64,000 nt of DNA, taken from assembly GCA_002702655.1 (NCBI GenBank), contig PABB01000072.1, forward strand, positions 96,179 through 160,178. Reading direction: 5' to 3'. The stretch comes from Planctomycetaceae bacterium. GTDB taxonomy: Bacteria; Planctomycetota; Planctomycetia; Pirellulales; Lacipirellulaceae. Below, piece by piece: positions 7,390 to 16,023 of the stretch (position 1 is its first letter; each line of letters opens with the position of its first letter). The translations under genes and the position numbers were made by a program. The notes beneath the pieces were generated by a model that saw only the letters and a program-made list of their open reading frames with translations, made no database searches and had not been told where the DNA came from.

Positions 7390-8580
7390 TCAGTGCCGGA
7401 AGTGACGCGTAGCATCTCGCGGGCCGACCCACGCGCCACTTTCTGCCGGCGCCCAGTCAGGGGCTGGAGCACTTTCGGTCCGCCGAGGCCAGTCGCTGGC
7501 GAGGCGCTGCTCTGTCTCCTCGAGAGTGCGTACGCCGCTGAGCGCATCGGGCGCCTCGACGCAACAGGCGCCCACTGCCACCGCCCTTGCCAGAGCTTCT
7601 TCTGGACCTGCCCCGTTTTGAAAAGCCGATAGGAACCCGGCAATCGTACAATCCCCAGCACCGGTCGTGCCCGCCACGTCAACCTGAAAGCAGGGCGCCA
7701 GGAGTTCCCGACAACGCCACAGGGGCTGCGGCTCTGGACGTCCGCGAAGTCCTCGTTCGCCCGATCGCAGATAGAGTCCCTGCTCGCCGAGTTTCAGGAC
7801 GACGACCCGCGTCCCCAGTCCAAGCAGGCATTCAGCAAGGGCTCGAAGCGTCGCCGGATCGAGAACCTGTTCAACGCCGTCATTCGAAGTATCGCCGGAT
7901 AGGTTTGGCGGCGCAACGTTCACCTGCCGAAGCATGAAAGCAATCTCATCCAGGCTTGGCAAGAACAAATCGACGAACGGCAACACTCGCGCGAGCCATG
8001 CGTGCCAGTCGATCCTCCCGGCTGTCGATGACGGGTCCGGCATCGACATATCCAACGACGTCACGATGCCTCGCTGCTGCATCCCGCCAAGAAACTCCGC
8101 CAATCCTCGACCTTCGTCAGCATGAATTGCTCGCATCAGTGGCGGGTAGCCGAAGTGCAGGAGGCCGACGTCATCCCATGCGGTCGTGTCGATCTCCGCC
8201 GCATGAAAGTCATCATTGGCGCCGGGACAATGAAGAAATGACCGGTCGACGTTTGGCGGGCTGATGACGATCGAGTAGCTCGTATTCGCGCCTTGCGCGA
8301 CCAACATGTGGTCCGCCAGACCGGCGCCATTCTGGCTGAAGATATCCAACACCGCCCGGCCGAACAGATCGTCCCCAACCTTGCCGACGAGTTTGACCGA
8401 CGTTCCCAACTTGTGCAGCGCGAGTCCCGTGTTCGAGACGACGCCGCCCGTTGCGCAATGCACTGGCCCCGTCAGGTAGAGTTGTCCGGGCTCGATCTGG
8501 CTGGCGCCGTCGGCCAAAGGCGGAATCAGATCCAGACACACATGGCCGGCCACAACGATTGTCGACTGCGAGGTGCTCAC
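7390..8580 (-). CDS. PfkB-family carbohydrate kinase
   Basis: ATP-dependent sugar kinase of the ribokinase fold. It has the N-terminal substrate motif GGVVSNTGLALHKLG, the glycine-rich VGKVGDDLFG, and the C-terminal signature VAGTTGAGDCTIAGFL holding the catalytic Asp. At 396 residues it is somewhat longer than typical, with an extra C-terminal tail rich in Pro and Ala. It begins at a GTG with a weak GAG site, 147 bases after the aldolase-like gene and on the same strand, so it is probably the last gene of the sugar operon 7390-13516. The sugar is not identifiable from sequence. Confidence 0.88.
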   Translation of the reverse strand: MSTSQSTIVVAGHVCLDLIPPLADGASQIEPGQLYLTGPVHCATGGVVSNTGLALHKLGTSVKLVGKVGDDLFGRAVLDIFSQNGAGLADHMLVAQGANTSYSIVISPPNVDRSFLHCPGANDDFHAAEIDTTAWDDVGLLHFGYPPLMRAIHADEGRGLAEFLGGMQQRGIVTSLDMSMPDPSSTAGRIDWHAWLARVLPFVDLFLPSLDEIAFMLRQVNVAPPNLSGDTSNDGVEQVLDPATLRALAECLLGLGTRVVVLKLGEQGLYLRSGERGLRGRPEPQPLWRCRELLAPCFQVDVAGTTGAGDCTIAGFLSAFQNGAGPEEALARAVAVGACCVEAPDALSGVRTLEETEQRLASDWPRRTESAPAPDWAPAESGAWVGPRDATRHFRH

Positions 8581-8727
8581 AAGCGTCTCGATTGGGGGAC
8601 TTCCGATATCTCAACTCCGCCATCGATGCACCGAGAGACAAGCGATCCGATGGGGACGCAGCCCGCTACGCGACCCGTGCGAGTCACAGCCTGGGCCGAC
8701 GGCTCGTCGGGAACGGCCGGATCGACG

Positions 8728-9738
8728 CTAGGTTGCATCGTAGCTTGACTCCCGTGGCGTGGCCTGAAGGTCTTCTGCCAACGACCTGCGAGGAGAGACT
8801 CCGACTGTCGCCAGCTCGTTATGATACGATCGCACCAAATCCGCGGCGTCGTGCGCCGCGCCGTCCGCAAGCCAGCGGAGGTGCTTAATGAACGTGAGCT
8901 GATGTTCGCTGTTGTTGATCATGCGGCCGTATAGTGCGGCCCGCGCACCGTACTTCTTGGCTTCCTGCAGTTGCAGAAAGGCGTCGTACGTCGTGCCCGC
9001 TGCTCCGCCGAGTATGCCGACAATCAACGATGGGTCGTAACTCGTAAGCGCCTCCATCGCCTCCGGACCATTGTAGGCTATCTTGAGAAAGAGCGGGCGA
9101 CCGCCGCCGCTGACGCCCGCCAACGCGCGTGCAATCGAATCGTTCACAAACCGACCGATATTGGCAATTGCCTGCATCGGCGCGTTGGGATTGAACACCT
9201 CCAGAAAATGGCGAAATCCCTTCCGCTCCGCTTCCCGGCGAAAGTCGCGGTAAGCCGCCAACGTCTCCAGGTCTCGAGTCGGGCAGTTGTTAAGCGTGAT
9301 CGAATAGAGCCCCAAGTCAGCTCCTCGCCGCCGCTCGTCGGGACCGCAGTCCGCCTTGCCGCACATGGCATGGTTGATGCTCGCGGTGCGAAATGGCCGT
9401 GAAGGCTGGTTCGCATACAGGCCGCCCGTCGGCAGCCAAATGTCGGTGGAATCGTTGGCTCGGACAGCAGGGGTGACTGGGCTTCCATCGAAAATGCGTT
9501 CGTTGAGCGTCAGAAGGTCATTCGAGCTGGCGCTCATCAACATGATGTCGATGAGCCCCTGGGAGACGTTATCTCGCATCTGCTGCCGATACTCGGCAAG
9601 AGTGCGCGCTCGGTCGCCGTTTCGCCCTGTTGCCGCCAGGCCAAACGCCATGTCGGCATCTTTGGCATCAGCGAGAATGAAATCCGTGCAGTTCGAATCG
9701 CTGCGAATCCTAGCAATCTTTTCGTCGAGAGATTTCAT
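8728..9738 (-). CDS. Class I aldolase-like TIM-barrel protein
   Basis: 336 residues resembling the DhnA/FbaB-type class I aldolases. PLFLKIAYNGPEA (about 222-234) offers a Lys in the usual Schiff-base strand, and VGILGGAAGTTYDAFLQLQEA and ARAALYGRMIN resemble the late strands with the phosphate-binding loop. It lies between an isomerase and a PfkB kinase, which is where a sugar-phosphate aldolase would be expected: isomerise, phosphorylate, cleave. I am fairly sure of the fold and less sure of the reaction; a non-aldolase TIM-barrel enzyme is the alternative. The ATG at 9738 has only a weak ribosome site. Confidence 0.6.
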   Translation of the reverse strand: MKSLDEKIARIRSDSNCTDFILADAKDADMAFGLAATGRNGDRARTLAEYRQQMRDNVSQGLIDIMLMSASSNDLLTLNERIFDGSPVTPAVRANDSTDIWLPTGGLYANQPSRPFRTASINHAMCGKADCGPDERRRGADLGLYSITLNNCPTRDLETLAAYRDFRREAERKGFRHFLEVFNPNAPMQAIANIGRFVNDSIARALAGVSGGGRPLFLKIAYNGPEAMEALTSYDPSLIVGILGGAAGTTYDAFLQLQEAKKYGARAALYGRMINNSEHQLTFIKHLRWLADGAAHDAADLVRSYHNELATVGVSPRRSLAEDLQATPRESSYDAT

Positions 9739-9820
9739 GCAAACTTCAGATTGCTCTGGCGGATCGATACTCGCGTTACCGCCGCGTGATCAGCATGCTG
9801 TCGCCGCGGAACGGCGACAA

Positions 9821-10918
9821 CTAGACTTTCGCAGCTGATTGCAGCTGTTGCGGAGCGGCGCCTTCGAAGACGCGTGCTGACACGCCAAGCAGGTGGCGCA
9901 GCGTGTAGGCCTCGAGCTCTTCGTAGTTGCGATCTGCGATCAACTGGTCCTGCAAGGCCGTGTCGGTCGTGCGGACTTTGTCGAGAAGATGGAGGAAGAA
10001 CTCGCGACTGTTGGCTAAGTGTGCCATCGAGCCGTCCTGCTTCTGCGTGCGCATCAACTTCACGTCCAACCCAATGAACTCGCCACGACGGCCGAAGCCG
10101 TTCTGTTCCAAGACTCGTACTTGGTTGTAGGCGGAGCGCAAGTTGGCTGCGCCAAACGACTTGTCCTGGTCGAATTTCAGCCCGTTCTGATCGTTCAAAT
10201 GAACGCTGGCGAGCTTGTCGTGCGCCAACGCAAATGCCATTTCATCCGACGGATCCAGGCCGGCCAAAACCGCATGGGCGGTCTCGATCAGGCCGCTCAC
10301 TCGCGACGGATCGGCCGACTGGTACGCGAGAGCAATCGCGTGGCCGATGGTCGGCACGTACGCGTGGTCCATCGGCTCGTTGGGTTTCGGCTCAATCCAC
10401 ACTTGAATCGAGTCGTCGTATTCCAAGAGCAGATTCACGGCGTCCAGAATTCGCGCATAGGCAGTTTTGGCGTTCTTCGACTCTCGCACATACGAGCCCT
10501 CGCGGGCCAGCCAGAGCACGATGTTGGGCGTCTCGATTTCGCGGGCAATGTCGATCGCCTTGACAGATCGGTCGAGGGCGTACTGACGCTCTGCCGGGCT
10601 GTTCGAGGTGTACCCGCCGTCGATGGTGCGCGGATCGAACCAGAGCCGAGGCGCCACGAATTCGGCGACGAGGCCGTGGTCGCGAAGGGCCTGGCCAACC
10701 TCTCGCGCTCGCTTGATGATTTGCAGGTGCTCCAGTCCGTCGAGCCCCTCGACAACGTCATCGTCGTGAAACTGCACCCCCTCAAAACCGAGCGGGCGAT
10801 ACCAGCCGAGCTTCTCTTCGAGCGTGTACGGAGAACGAACCTCGGGCCCGAACGGGTCAGCTCCTTCGCTGATGTTCCACGGCCCGAATGAAAAGCGGTA
10901 TTGAGTGAGGTCGCTCAC
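9821..10918 (-). CDS. Xylose isomerase-like protein
   Basis: Sugar aldose/ketose isomerase of the xylose isomerase-type TIM barrel. It shows FSFGPWNISEGADPFG, WLAREGSYV (equivalent of the W-GREG motif), the metal ligands in WIEPKPNEP, IETAHAVLAGL and HLNDQN. I chose the GTG at 10918 because it has a TAAGGAT Shine-Dalgarno about 8 bases upstream, whereas an upstream in-frame start would run 30 bases into the preceding gene. 365 residues, close to other members of the family. The central position in the operon implies that the substrate of the whole pathway is an aldose or ketose other than plain xylose, since the oxidoreductase partner acts on the same sugar. Confidence 0.85.
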   Translation of the reverse strand: MSDLTQYRFSFGPWNISEGADPFGPEVRSPYTLEEKLGWYRPLGFEGVQFHDDDVVEGLDGLEHLQIIKRAREVGQALRDHGLVAEFVAPRLWFDPRTIDGGYTSNSPAERQYALDRSVKAIDIAREIETPNIVLWLAREGSYVRESKNAKTAYARILDAVNLLLEYDDSIQVWIEPKPNEPMDHAYVPTIGHAIALAYQSADPSRVSGLIETAHAVLAGLDPSDEMAFALAHDKLASVHLNDQNGLKFDQDKSFGAANLRSAYNQVRVLEQNGFGRRGEFIGLDVKLMRTQKQDGSMAHLANSREFFLHLLDKVRTTDTALQDQLIADRNYEELEAYTLRHLLGVSARVFEGAAPQQLQSAAKV

Positions 10919-10980
10919 GGGTTCGATCCTTACGTGCAATGAAGTTCTGGCTGATAGCAGCGGTAAAACGGGCCCGGGGC

Positions 10981-12243
10981 TTAGACAAACGCGCCATTCT
11001 CGAATTCGCAAACCACGCCGTCATATTGTGCGGTGGCGCCGGTTACGGTGAAGGCAATCGCGTTGTGCCCGATTTCACCAGTACATGACGGCTGCGTTCG
11101 GTGACGGACGCAATGGTTAAAGATACGCATCTCGTGGGCGTAGCTGTAGGTTCGCAGCCCCCCGCCGCTGCGATCGGCCTCAGCCGCTTGCAGATCGGCC
11201 GTCGGCGACTCGACGCCGGCGATCTCAATATCGCCCAGTCGCTCGATGGGAATCCGAGTTTCTTTTCGATTGCGGTCGTAGAGGAACATCTCCTGTTCCG
11301 CCGTGATGCGCAGTGCGGCTTCGCTCCCGAGCAGTAACTCGCCATAGCTCCAACCGTAATTCAGCCCCTGGTGAAAATCCTGCGAGAATCGCACGATCGT
11401 GTCATTCTCAAACAGATACTCAGCCGTACAGATGTCGTGCGTTTCACGTTGATCGTCGTACCGAATGGCGCCCATACCGGCAACGCGCTTAGCTTTCATT
11501 TCTCCAAGCAGCCAACTCGACGCGTCAAGTTGATGGGTGCCATTCTCGGTGATGAGCCCATGGCCATACTGTCGATAAAGCCGCCAGTTGATCAGATGGT
11601 TGAGCGTCGGAAACCCCCACCTGCTGAAGTCCTGCTCAAGTTCCGGCAGCGGCCGAGTCCAATCAGCCCAACGATCCCAGAAAGCGTCGATGCGCAACAC
11701 CTCGCCGATCAAGCCCTCATCGCGCACCAACCGTTCGGCAAGGTAGTAGAGTGGATTGCTGCGCCGTTGCTGTCCGATCTGCAGCACGCAGTTGTTCTTG
11801 TCCCGCGCGGCGATCATGCCGCGAGCCTGCTCCGTGGAGAACGCCATGGGCTTCTCGCAGAACACATCGACTCCGGCGTTCATCGCTGCGATCGATGCCT
11901 CGGCGTGAGTGTGCTCAGGCAACGCGACGAGCACGGCTTGCAGGTCGCCTTCCTGAGCTAGCATTTCGTTCCAGTCGTCGTACACGCGAGCGTCCGGCGC
12001 CAGTTGCTTTGCCGCGGCAACGCGAGTCGGATTGATCTCGCAAATCGCAGTCAGCTTCGCTCCAGGAGTCTTCAGCAACCAACCGGCATCCCAACAGCCC
12101 TGCCCGCCGGCGCCGACAAGCGCGAAGTGGAGTTTCTCGCTCGCAGCGCCCGATTGCGTTGCCGCATTCGCTGAGGTCAAGGCGCCGGCCGCACCAGCAG
12201 CAGCCGCTGCCTGCAAGAAGTTGCGTCGATCGATCGTAGACAC
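10981..12243 (-). CDS. Gfo/Idh/MocA oxidoreductase, Tat-exported
   Basis: NAD(P)-dependent sugar or inositol dehydrogenase family. The N-terminus has a twin-arginine signal (DRRNFLQAAAAAGAAGAL) and the Rossmann motif FALVGAGGQG. The dehydrogenase core shows VALPEHTHAEA and the conserved CEKPM. 420 residues. The GTG start has AAGG seven bases upstream. Export by Tat is common for planctomycete members of this family. It lies 62 bases upstream of the isomerase gene and 91 bases after the regulator gene, same strand. Confidence 0.88.
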   Translation of the reverse strand: MSTIDRRNFLQAAAAAGAAGALTSANAATQSGAASEKLHFALVGAGGQGCWDAGWLLKTPGAKLTAICEINPTRVAAAKQLAPDARVYDDWNEMLAQEGDLQAVLVALPEHTHAEASIAAMNAGVDVFCEKPMAFSTEQARGMIAARDKNNCVLQIGQQRRSNPLYYLAERLVRDEGLIGEVLRIDAFWDRWADWTRPLPELEQDFSRWGFPTLNHLINWRLYRQYGHGLITENGTHQLDASSWLLGEMKAKRVAGMGAIRYDDQRETHDICTAEYLFENDTIVRFSQDFHQGLNYGWSYGELLLGSEAALRITAEQEMFLYDRNRKETRIPIERLGDIEIAGVESPTADLQAAEADRSGGGLRTYSYAHEMRIFNHCVRHRTQPSCTGEIGHNAIAFTVTGATAQYDGVVCEFENGAFV

Positions 12244-12334
12244 GGGGGGACCTTTCAGAGGATGAGGCGAGTTTTCCGAGAGGGTAGGGCGGTGCGTTAG
12301 TTCTTAAACCTCGCGGCACATCACGAAACGTTCT

Positions 12335-13516
12335 CTAGGGTTTTGTATCGTGGCCGCGCTGAGCCTCGCGACGGATCTGTCCCGGCGTCTTGCCCAACGC
12401 CCGACGCAGCAATGCGGAGAAGTACTGCACGGATGATACGCCCACGAGATTGACGATTTCCTTGATCGGTATCGTGGTGGTCGCCAACAAACGCTGTGCA
12501 GCGTCGACCTGAACGCGGCGGATCTCCGCATGAATTGATCGGCCAAGCGCCTCGCGGAATCGCGCTTCCAGGGTGGACCGGGACATCTGCGATGCGTTGA
12601 GGACGTCTTTCACAGTGATTGGATCGCAGGCTCGCCGCCGAATGAATCGCAATGCGTCGGCGATGTCGGGATCGTTCACGGCCAAGACGTCCGTCGATTG
12701 ACGGGTCACGATCCCCACGGGCGGGACGACGAGCGAGCGGCTCGAGGGTTTCTCGCCGCACATCATTCGATCGAGTAGCGCCGCCGCGTCGTAGCCGATT
12801 CGCCTCGCGCCTTGCTCGATGCTGGTCAGCCGGGGCTGCGTCAACTCGCACATCACGTCGTCGTTGTCGACTCCGACGATCGCCACGTCCTCCGGAACGC
12901 GCCGCCCGGCCGCGCGACAGGCCTGAGCCACGTGCCGCGCACGCGCGTCGTTGCAGGCCATCAACCCCACCGGAGTCTGTAGCGACTCCAGCCAGCGCTG
13001 TAGCGCGTCTTGCGATTCGCGCCAACGTCGAGACGGTGCGTAGCGTCCGAAGAAGATCTCGCACGGGTACCCCGTCGATTCGATGTGGGATTGAAATGCC
13101 TCTGCTCGTTCGCGAACCCAGCCATTGGCACGATTGGGCGGCTCGCCGCAGTAAGCGAAGCGGCGTAGTCCCAGGTCCTGCAAGTGCGTCGCCGCGAGTT
13201 GGGCAATCGCTTTGTTATCGGTTCTCACGTAGGGTATGTCGGCGTCGCCCGCGTAGTAGCCATAGCCGCCGCCGACCCCGACCACGGCAACGTCGATGCG
13301 GCCGACTGCTCTGGCAATCTTCCGATCGTCGAAATTGGCGATGATCCCGTCGCCTCCCCAGGCTTTCAGGTCAGGCAGACGCGAGACGGGGTCTTCTTCT
13401 GCGTACAGCGACCATGCGAGCCGCTGTTGCTGAACGTACGCGGCCACGCCGCGAACGATTTGGCGATCATACGGTCGAGCAGGATCTACGATCAGAGCGA
13501 CTTCGCGTCGTTGCAT
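12335..13516 (-). CDS. XylR-type transcriptional regulator (LacI-like sensor + AraC HTH)
   Basis: Two-domain sugar-responsive activator. Residues 1-270 are a periplasmic-binding-protein-like sensor of the LacI type (ALIVDPARPYDRQIVRG, MACNDARARHVAQACRAAGRRVPEDVAIVGVDND). The C-terminal 110 residues hold two AraC-type helix-turn-helix units (MSRSTLEARFREALG and IPIKEIVNLVGVSSVQYFSALLRRALGKTPG). The layout matches E. coli XylR. It is the first gene of the minus-strand sugar operon. The AT-rich stretch upstream of its start contains a 31-bp spaced inverted repeat (13600-13630) that may be its binding site. Confidence 0.9.
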   Translation of the reverse strand: MQRREVALIVDPARPYDRQIVRGVAAYVQQQRLAWSLYAEEDPVSRLPDLKAWGGDGIIANFDDRKIARAVGRIDVAVVGVGGGYGYYAGDADIPYVRTDNKAIAQLAATHLQDLGLRRFAYCGEPPNRANGWVRERAEAFQSHIESTGYPCEIFFGRYAPSRRWRESQDALQRWLESLQTPVGLMACNDARARHVAQACRAAGRRVPEDVAIVGVDNDDVMCELTQPRLTSIEQGARRIGYDAAALLDRMMCGEKPSSRSLVVPPVGIVTRQSTDVLAVNDPDIADALRFIRRRACDPITVKDVLNASQMSRSTLEARFREALGRSIHAEIRRVQVDAAQRLLATTTIPIKEIVNLVGVSSVQYFSALLRRALGKTPGQIRREAQRGHDTKP

Positions 13517-13599
13517 GTGACAAGTTCCCGCCCATTCACAGAAATAACAAGCGGCGAGTGTCGCGAAAACAGAGCAAACGATATATCACAAAAACTTTG

Positions 13600-13630
13600 C
13601 AGGATATCTTAACTTCCCGCGGGTATCCTG
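13600..13630. promoter_or_regulatory. Spaced inverted repeat upstream of XylR-type gene
   Basis: CAGGATA at 13600-13606 and TATCCTG at 13624-13630 are perfect inverted copies separated by 17 bases. They lie in an AT-rich stretch 84 bases upstream of the regulator gene. Possible operator; the spacing also permits a loose hairpin. Confidence 0.35.
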
Positions 13631-13656
13631 GATAGCATGAGGCTTGCCGACTGAAC

Positions 13657-13684
13657 CGCCGCACAATCAAACGGTTGTGCGGCG
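13657..13684. repeat. Perfect 10-bp hairpin in the divergent intergenic region
   Basis: CGCCGCACAA (13657-13666), loop of 8, then TTGTGCGGCG (13675-13684). A strong stem between the regulator gene and the PEP-CTERM gene at 13875. With no T-run after it, a transcript leader structure or protein site is more likely than an intrinsic terminator. The remaining 13517-13874 region is otherwise non-coding. Confidence 0.5.
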
Positions 13685-13874
13685 TGGCATGCCTTGCGAC
13701 TTGCCGAAACCACTTTTCGTCTTATCGACAACGCACTCCAACTCGCACCGCGGGCCACTGGAGTTGAGATGGTCCGCACTTAGCACTGGCAGTGGAGACG
13801 ACTGCGCGGCATTCCTGGCGGTCGAGGTGACTCGGCGCCGATTGTCCGGAGCAGCTCACACCTAGGAGGCACGC

Positions 13875-14990
13875 ATGAACGGCATCGAGAGAAGAGTCGA
13901 CGGTCTGGGATGGAGCATCGGATATCTCGCCGCGTGCGCGGCCTCCATGGCGTTGGCAGGCTTTGGCCACGAAGCGAGTGCTGCGCTGACCGCTGTGAGC
14001 ACGCGCGGACAGGCGTTTAACGAACTTGACGGCGCAATTTCAAGCACCGACGTGCTGCAGGGATTGATCGCCACGGAACTGCCAGGCGACCAGGGCTGGC
14101 ATCCGGCGAATCCTGCCGAAGCGGACTCGCTGAATGCGAACGGACTGCCGGCGTTCACGGACGGCCTTGGCGGATTTGGCGGGTTGACGGGCTTGCTGAA
14201 CGACTTTCCCGACGTCGGCTCGCCAACAAAGTTGATTCAGTATGATCTATCAGCGCCAACGAATATCGATCAGATCAACATTCTGACAGGCAACCGCAAT
14301 AACGCGGACGGGCGGATCTACTCCACGTTCGTCATTCGGTACTCCACTAACAACGGCAGCACGTTTGAGCCCCTTGGCGGATTCGTGCGAGACTTCGAAG
14401 GCAATATTTACACGGACACGATGGGCTACTATCAATCCGATCCTTCCGGAGTGATTAACAACGAGACGGGCATCCCCGGCGTGACGGAAGACATGGCCAA
14501 TCTCGTGGAGATCTTCGACGACGCATCGACGCCAATCGCGACCGGGGTCACGAATCTGCAGTTTGATTTTTACTCAGTTGACAACACACTCGGGGAGAAT
14601 CGCGATCCGTTCGACGGCACGAATCCGTTCACCGGCTTCGACGACGGGCTGTCCGCTGCATTCGTTTCGCCGCTTGTCTGGGAGATTGACGTCTTCGGCT
14701 CCGCGGCGGCGGCGGACAATGCAGACTTTGATGGCAACGGTCGCGTTGATGGCGGCGATTTCCTGCAGTGGCAGGACAACTTTCCAGTGACCGACATGAC
14801 GGCCGTGTTGGCCGATGGCGATGCCAATGGCGACGGCAACGTCGACGCCGATGATTTGGCCATTTGGCAGACGCAGTATGGCTCGACCGCGTCGCTCACG
14901 ACCGCGGTCGGCGTTCCTGAACCCGCCAGTCTGATCATGTCGAGCTTACTCGCATCGGCACTCCTCGGGTTGCGTGTTCGCCTGTCATGA
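13875..14990 (+). CDS. Secreted dockerin-like, PEP-CTERM protein
   Basis: Exported surface protein of unknown function, 371 residues. A hydrophobic N-terminal signal is followed by a beta-rich body (about 37-285) containing TELPGDQGWHPANPA and DPFDGTNPFTGFDDGL. A dockerin-like pair of Ca-binding loops follows (DFDGNGRVDGGDFLQW and GDANGDGNVDADDLAIW), then VPEPASL, a hydrophobic stretch and a basic end: the PEP-CTERM sorting signal read by exosortase. A strong AGGAGG (13864-13869) precedes the ATG. It is a paralogue of the next gene, which has the same body but no dockerin cassette. Confidence 0.85.
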   Translation: MNGIERRVDGLGWSIGYLAACAASMALAGFGHEASAALTAVSTRGQAFNELDGAISSTDVLQGLIATELPGDQGWHPANPAEADSLNANGLPAFTDGLGGFGGLTGLLNDFPDVGSPTKLIQYDLSAPTNIDQINILTGNRNNADGRIYSTFVIRYSTNNGSTFEPLGGFVRDFEGNIYTDTMGYYQSDPSGVINNETGIPGVTEDMANLVEIFDDASTPIATGVTNLQFDFYSVDNTLGENRDPFDGTNPFTGFDDGLSAAFVSPLVWEIDVFGSAAAADNADFDGNGRVDGGDFLQWQDNFPVTDMTAVLADGDANGDGNVDADDLAIWQTQYGSTASLTTAVGVPEPASLIMSSLLASALLGLRVRLS

Positions 14991-15012
14991 CCGAGCGTCT
15001 TTGAGGCCGCAT

Positions 15013-15028
15013 GGCGCCGCGCGGCGCC
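15013..15028. repeat. GGCGCC inverted repeat between PEP-CTERM paralogues
   Basis: GGCGCC, four bases, GGCGCC form a short GC-rich hairpin 23 bases after the first PEP-CTERM gene. It is weak as a terminator because no T-run follows directly. Confidence 0.3.
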
Positions 15029-15110
15029 GTTCAGCTTCACTTGTCACCTTGTCTGTTCGTTTCTCGATTCCCTTTGGTTCTGGTTGCCTTTTGTTGCAGG
15101 GAGAAGTCTC

Positions 15111-15881
15111 ATGAGAAAAGTCCTGATTGTCGCTCTGGCGGCATTGATCACGTCCCCCGCTGCTGCCGCGGTTACGTCGAAAACGCTCCATGGCGCTTTG
15201 GGCGGCAGTCTTAATTCCTATCTTGCGGCGAGCGACTATTTGTCCGGCCTCATTCCCACGGAACTTCCCGGCGATAACGGCTGGCACCCAGCCAATCCCG
15301 CTGCGTCAAATGGTTCGCTGGATCCCGCCGGTCTGCCGGCTTTCACCAACGACAGCGGCGAATCTGGTCTTGCCGGGTTACTCAACGATTTTCCCGGCGC
15401 TGGCCTGCCAACCAAGATTGTCCAGTACGACCTGGCAAATCCCACCGACATTCGCGCCATTCGGATCCTCACTGGCAACGACGGTCTGGACGGGCGCGTG
15501 TTTGCGACGACGTTGATCGAGGTCTCCACCGACAACGGCTCCAATTTCACCGACTTAGCCTATGTCGAATCCGATCTGCCCGGCACGATCAATTCGGGAC
15601 AGTGGGGTTCGACGCTTGTCACTGTGACCGATGACGCCGGCGGCTACCTGGCGACGGGAGCCACCAACCTGATTTTCAACTTTTATGCCGTGGACAACAC
15701 AGGCGGCGAATACCGCGATCCGTTTGACGGCGTGAATCCCTACACGGGCGTCGACGACGGCCTGACCGCCGCAATCGTAGCGCCTTTGGTTTGGGAAATT
15801 GACGTCGTGCCCGAACCGACCGCACTCGGCCTCGCGGGGATCGCGCTGATTGGCCTTGCCGCCGCGCGCCGCCGCGCGTAG
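15111..15881 (+). CDS. Secreted PEP-CTERM protein, paralogue of 13875-14990
   Basis: 256 residues: signal peptide (MRKVLIVALAALITSPAAAA), a single body domain matching the upstream neighbour (TELPGDNGWHPANPA, DPFDGVNPYTGVDDGL), and a C-terminal VPEPTALGLAGIALIGLAAARRRA sorting signal lacking only the dockerin-like cassette. I use the ATG at 15111 because it has GGGAGA six bases upstream and gives a clean signal peptide. The tandem arrangement suggests duplication followed by gain or loss of the Ca-binding cassette. Function unknown; the shared body may be a carbohydrate- or matrix-binding fold. Confidence 0.82.
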   Translation: MRKVLIVALAALITSPAAAAVTSKTLHGALGGSLNSYLAASDYLSGLIPTELPGDNGWHPANPAASNGSLDPAGLPAFTNDSGESGLAGLLNDFPGAGLPTKIVQYDLANPTDIRAIRILTGNDGLDGRVFATTLIEVSTDNGSNFTDLAYVESDLPGTINSGQWGSTLVTVTDDAGGYLATGATNLIFNFYAVDNTGGEYRDPFDGVNPYTGVDDGLTAAIVAPLVWEIDVVPEPTALGLAGIALIGLAAARRRA

Positions 15882-15883
15882 CA

Positions 15884-15957
15884 GGTTGGCTTCGCAGCCA
15901 ACCGCGACCGCTGCCGGTCGGACTCCGGCTCCGGGCATAACTCGGGTCGGAGTCCGA
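15884..15957. terminator. Two consecutive hairpins after PEP-CTERM gene
   Basis: GGTTGGCT/AGCCAACC (15884-15903, loop TCGC) is a perfect 8-bp stem directly after the stop codon. TCGGACTCCG (15918-15927) and CGGAGTCCGA (15948-15957) form a perfect 10-bp stem. No T-run follows, so this may be a factor-dependent terminator or an mRNA-stabilising end. Confidence 0.5.
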
Positions 15958-16023
15958 TCTCGGCAGATTCGTGAAGATTGAGGGGACTGCACCAACTGCT
16001 CTACGGAACGAGTGGACGAGGCT

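Noticed and set aside
7031-7432. Minus-strand frame of 133 codons between kptA and the PfkB gene
   Set aside because: Arg-rich low-complexity sequence overlapping the end of the PfkB gene; no start signal.
10019-10891. 290-codon plus-strand open frame
   Set aside because: Lies fully opposite the xylose isomerase-like gene; its sequence is a mirror frame without domains or a ribosome site.
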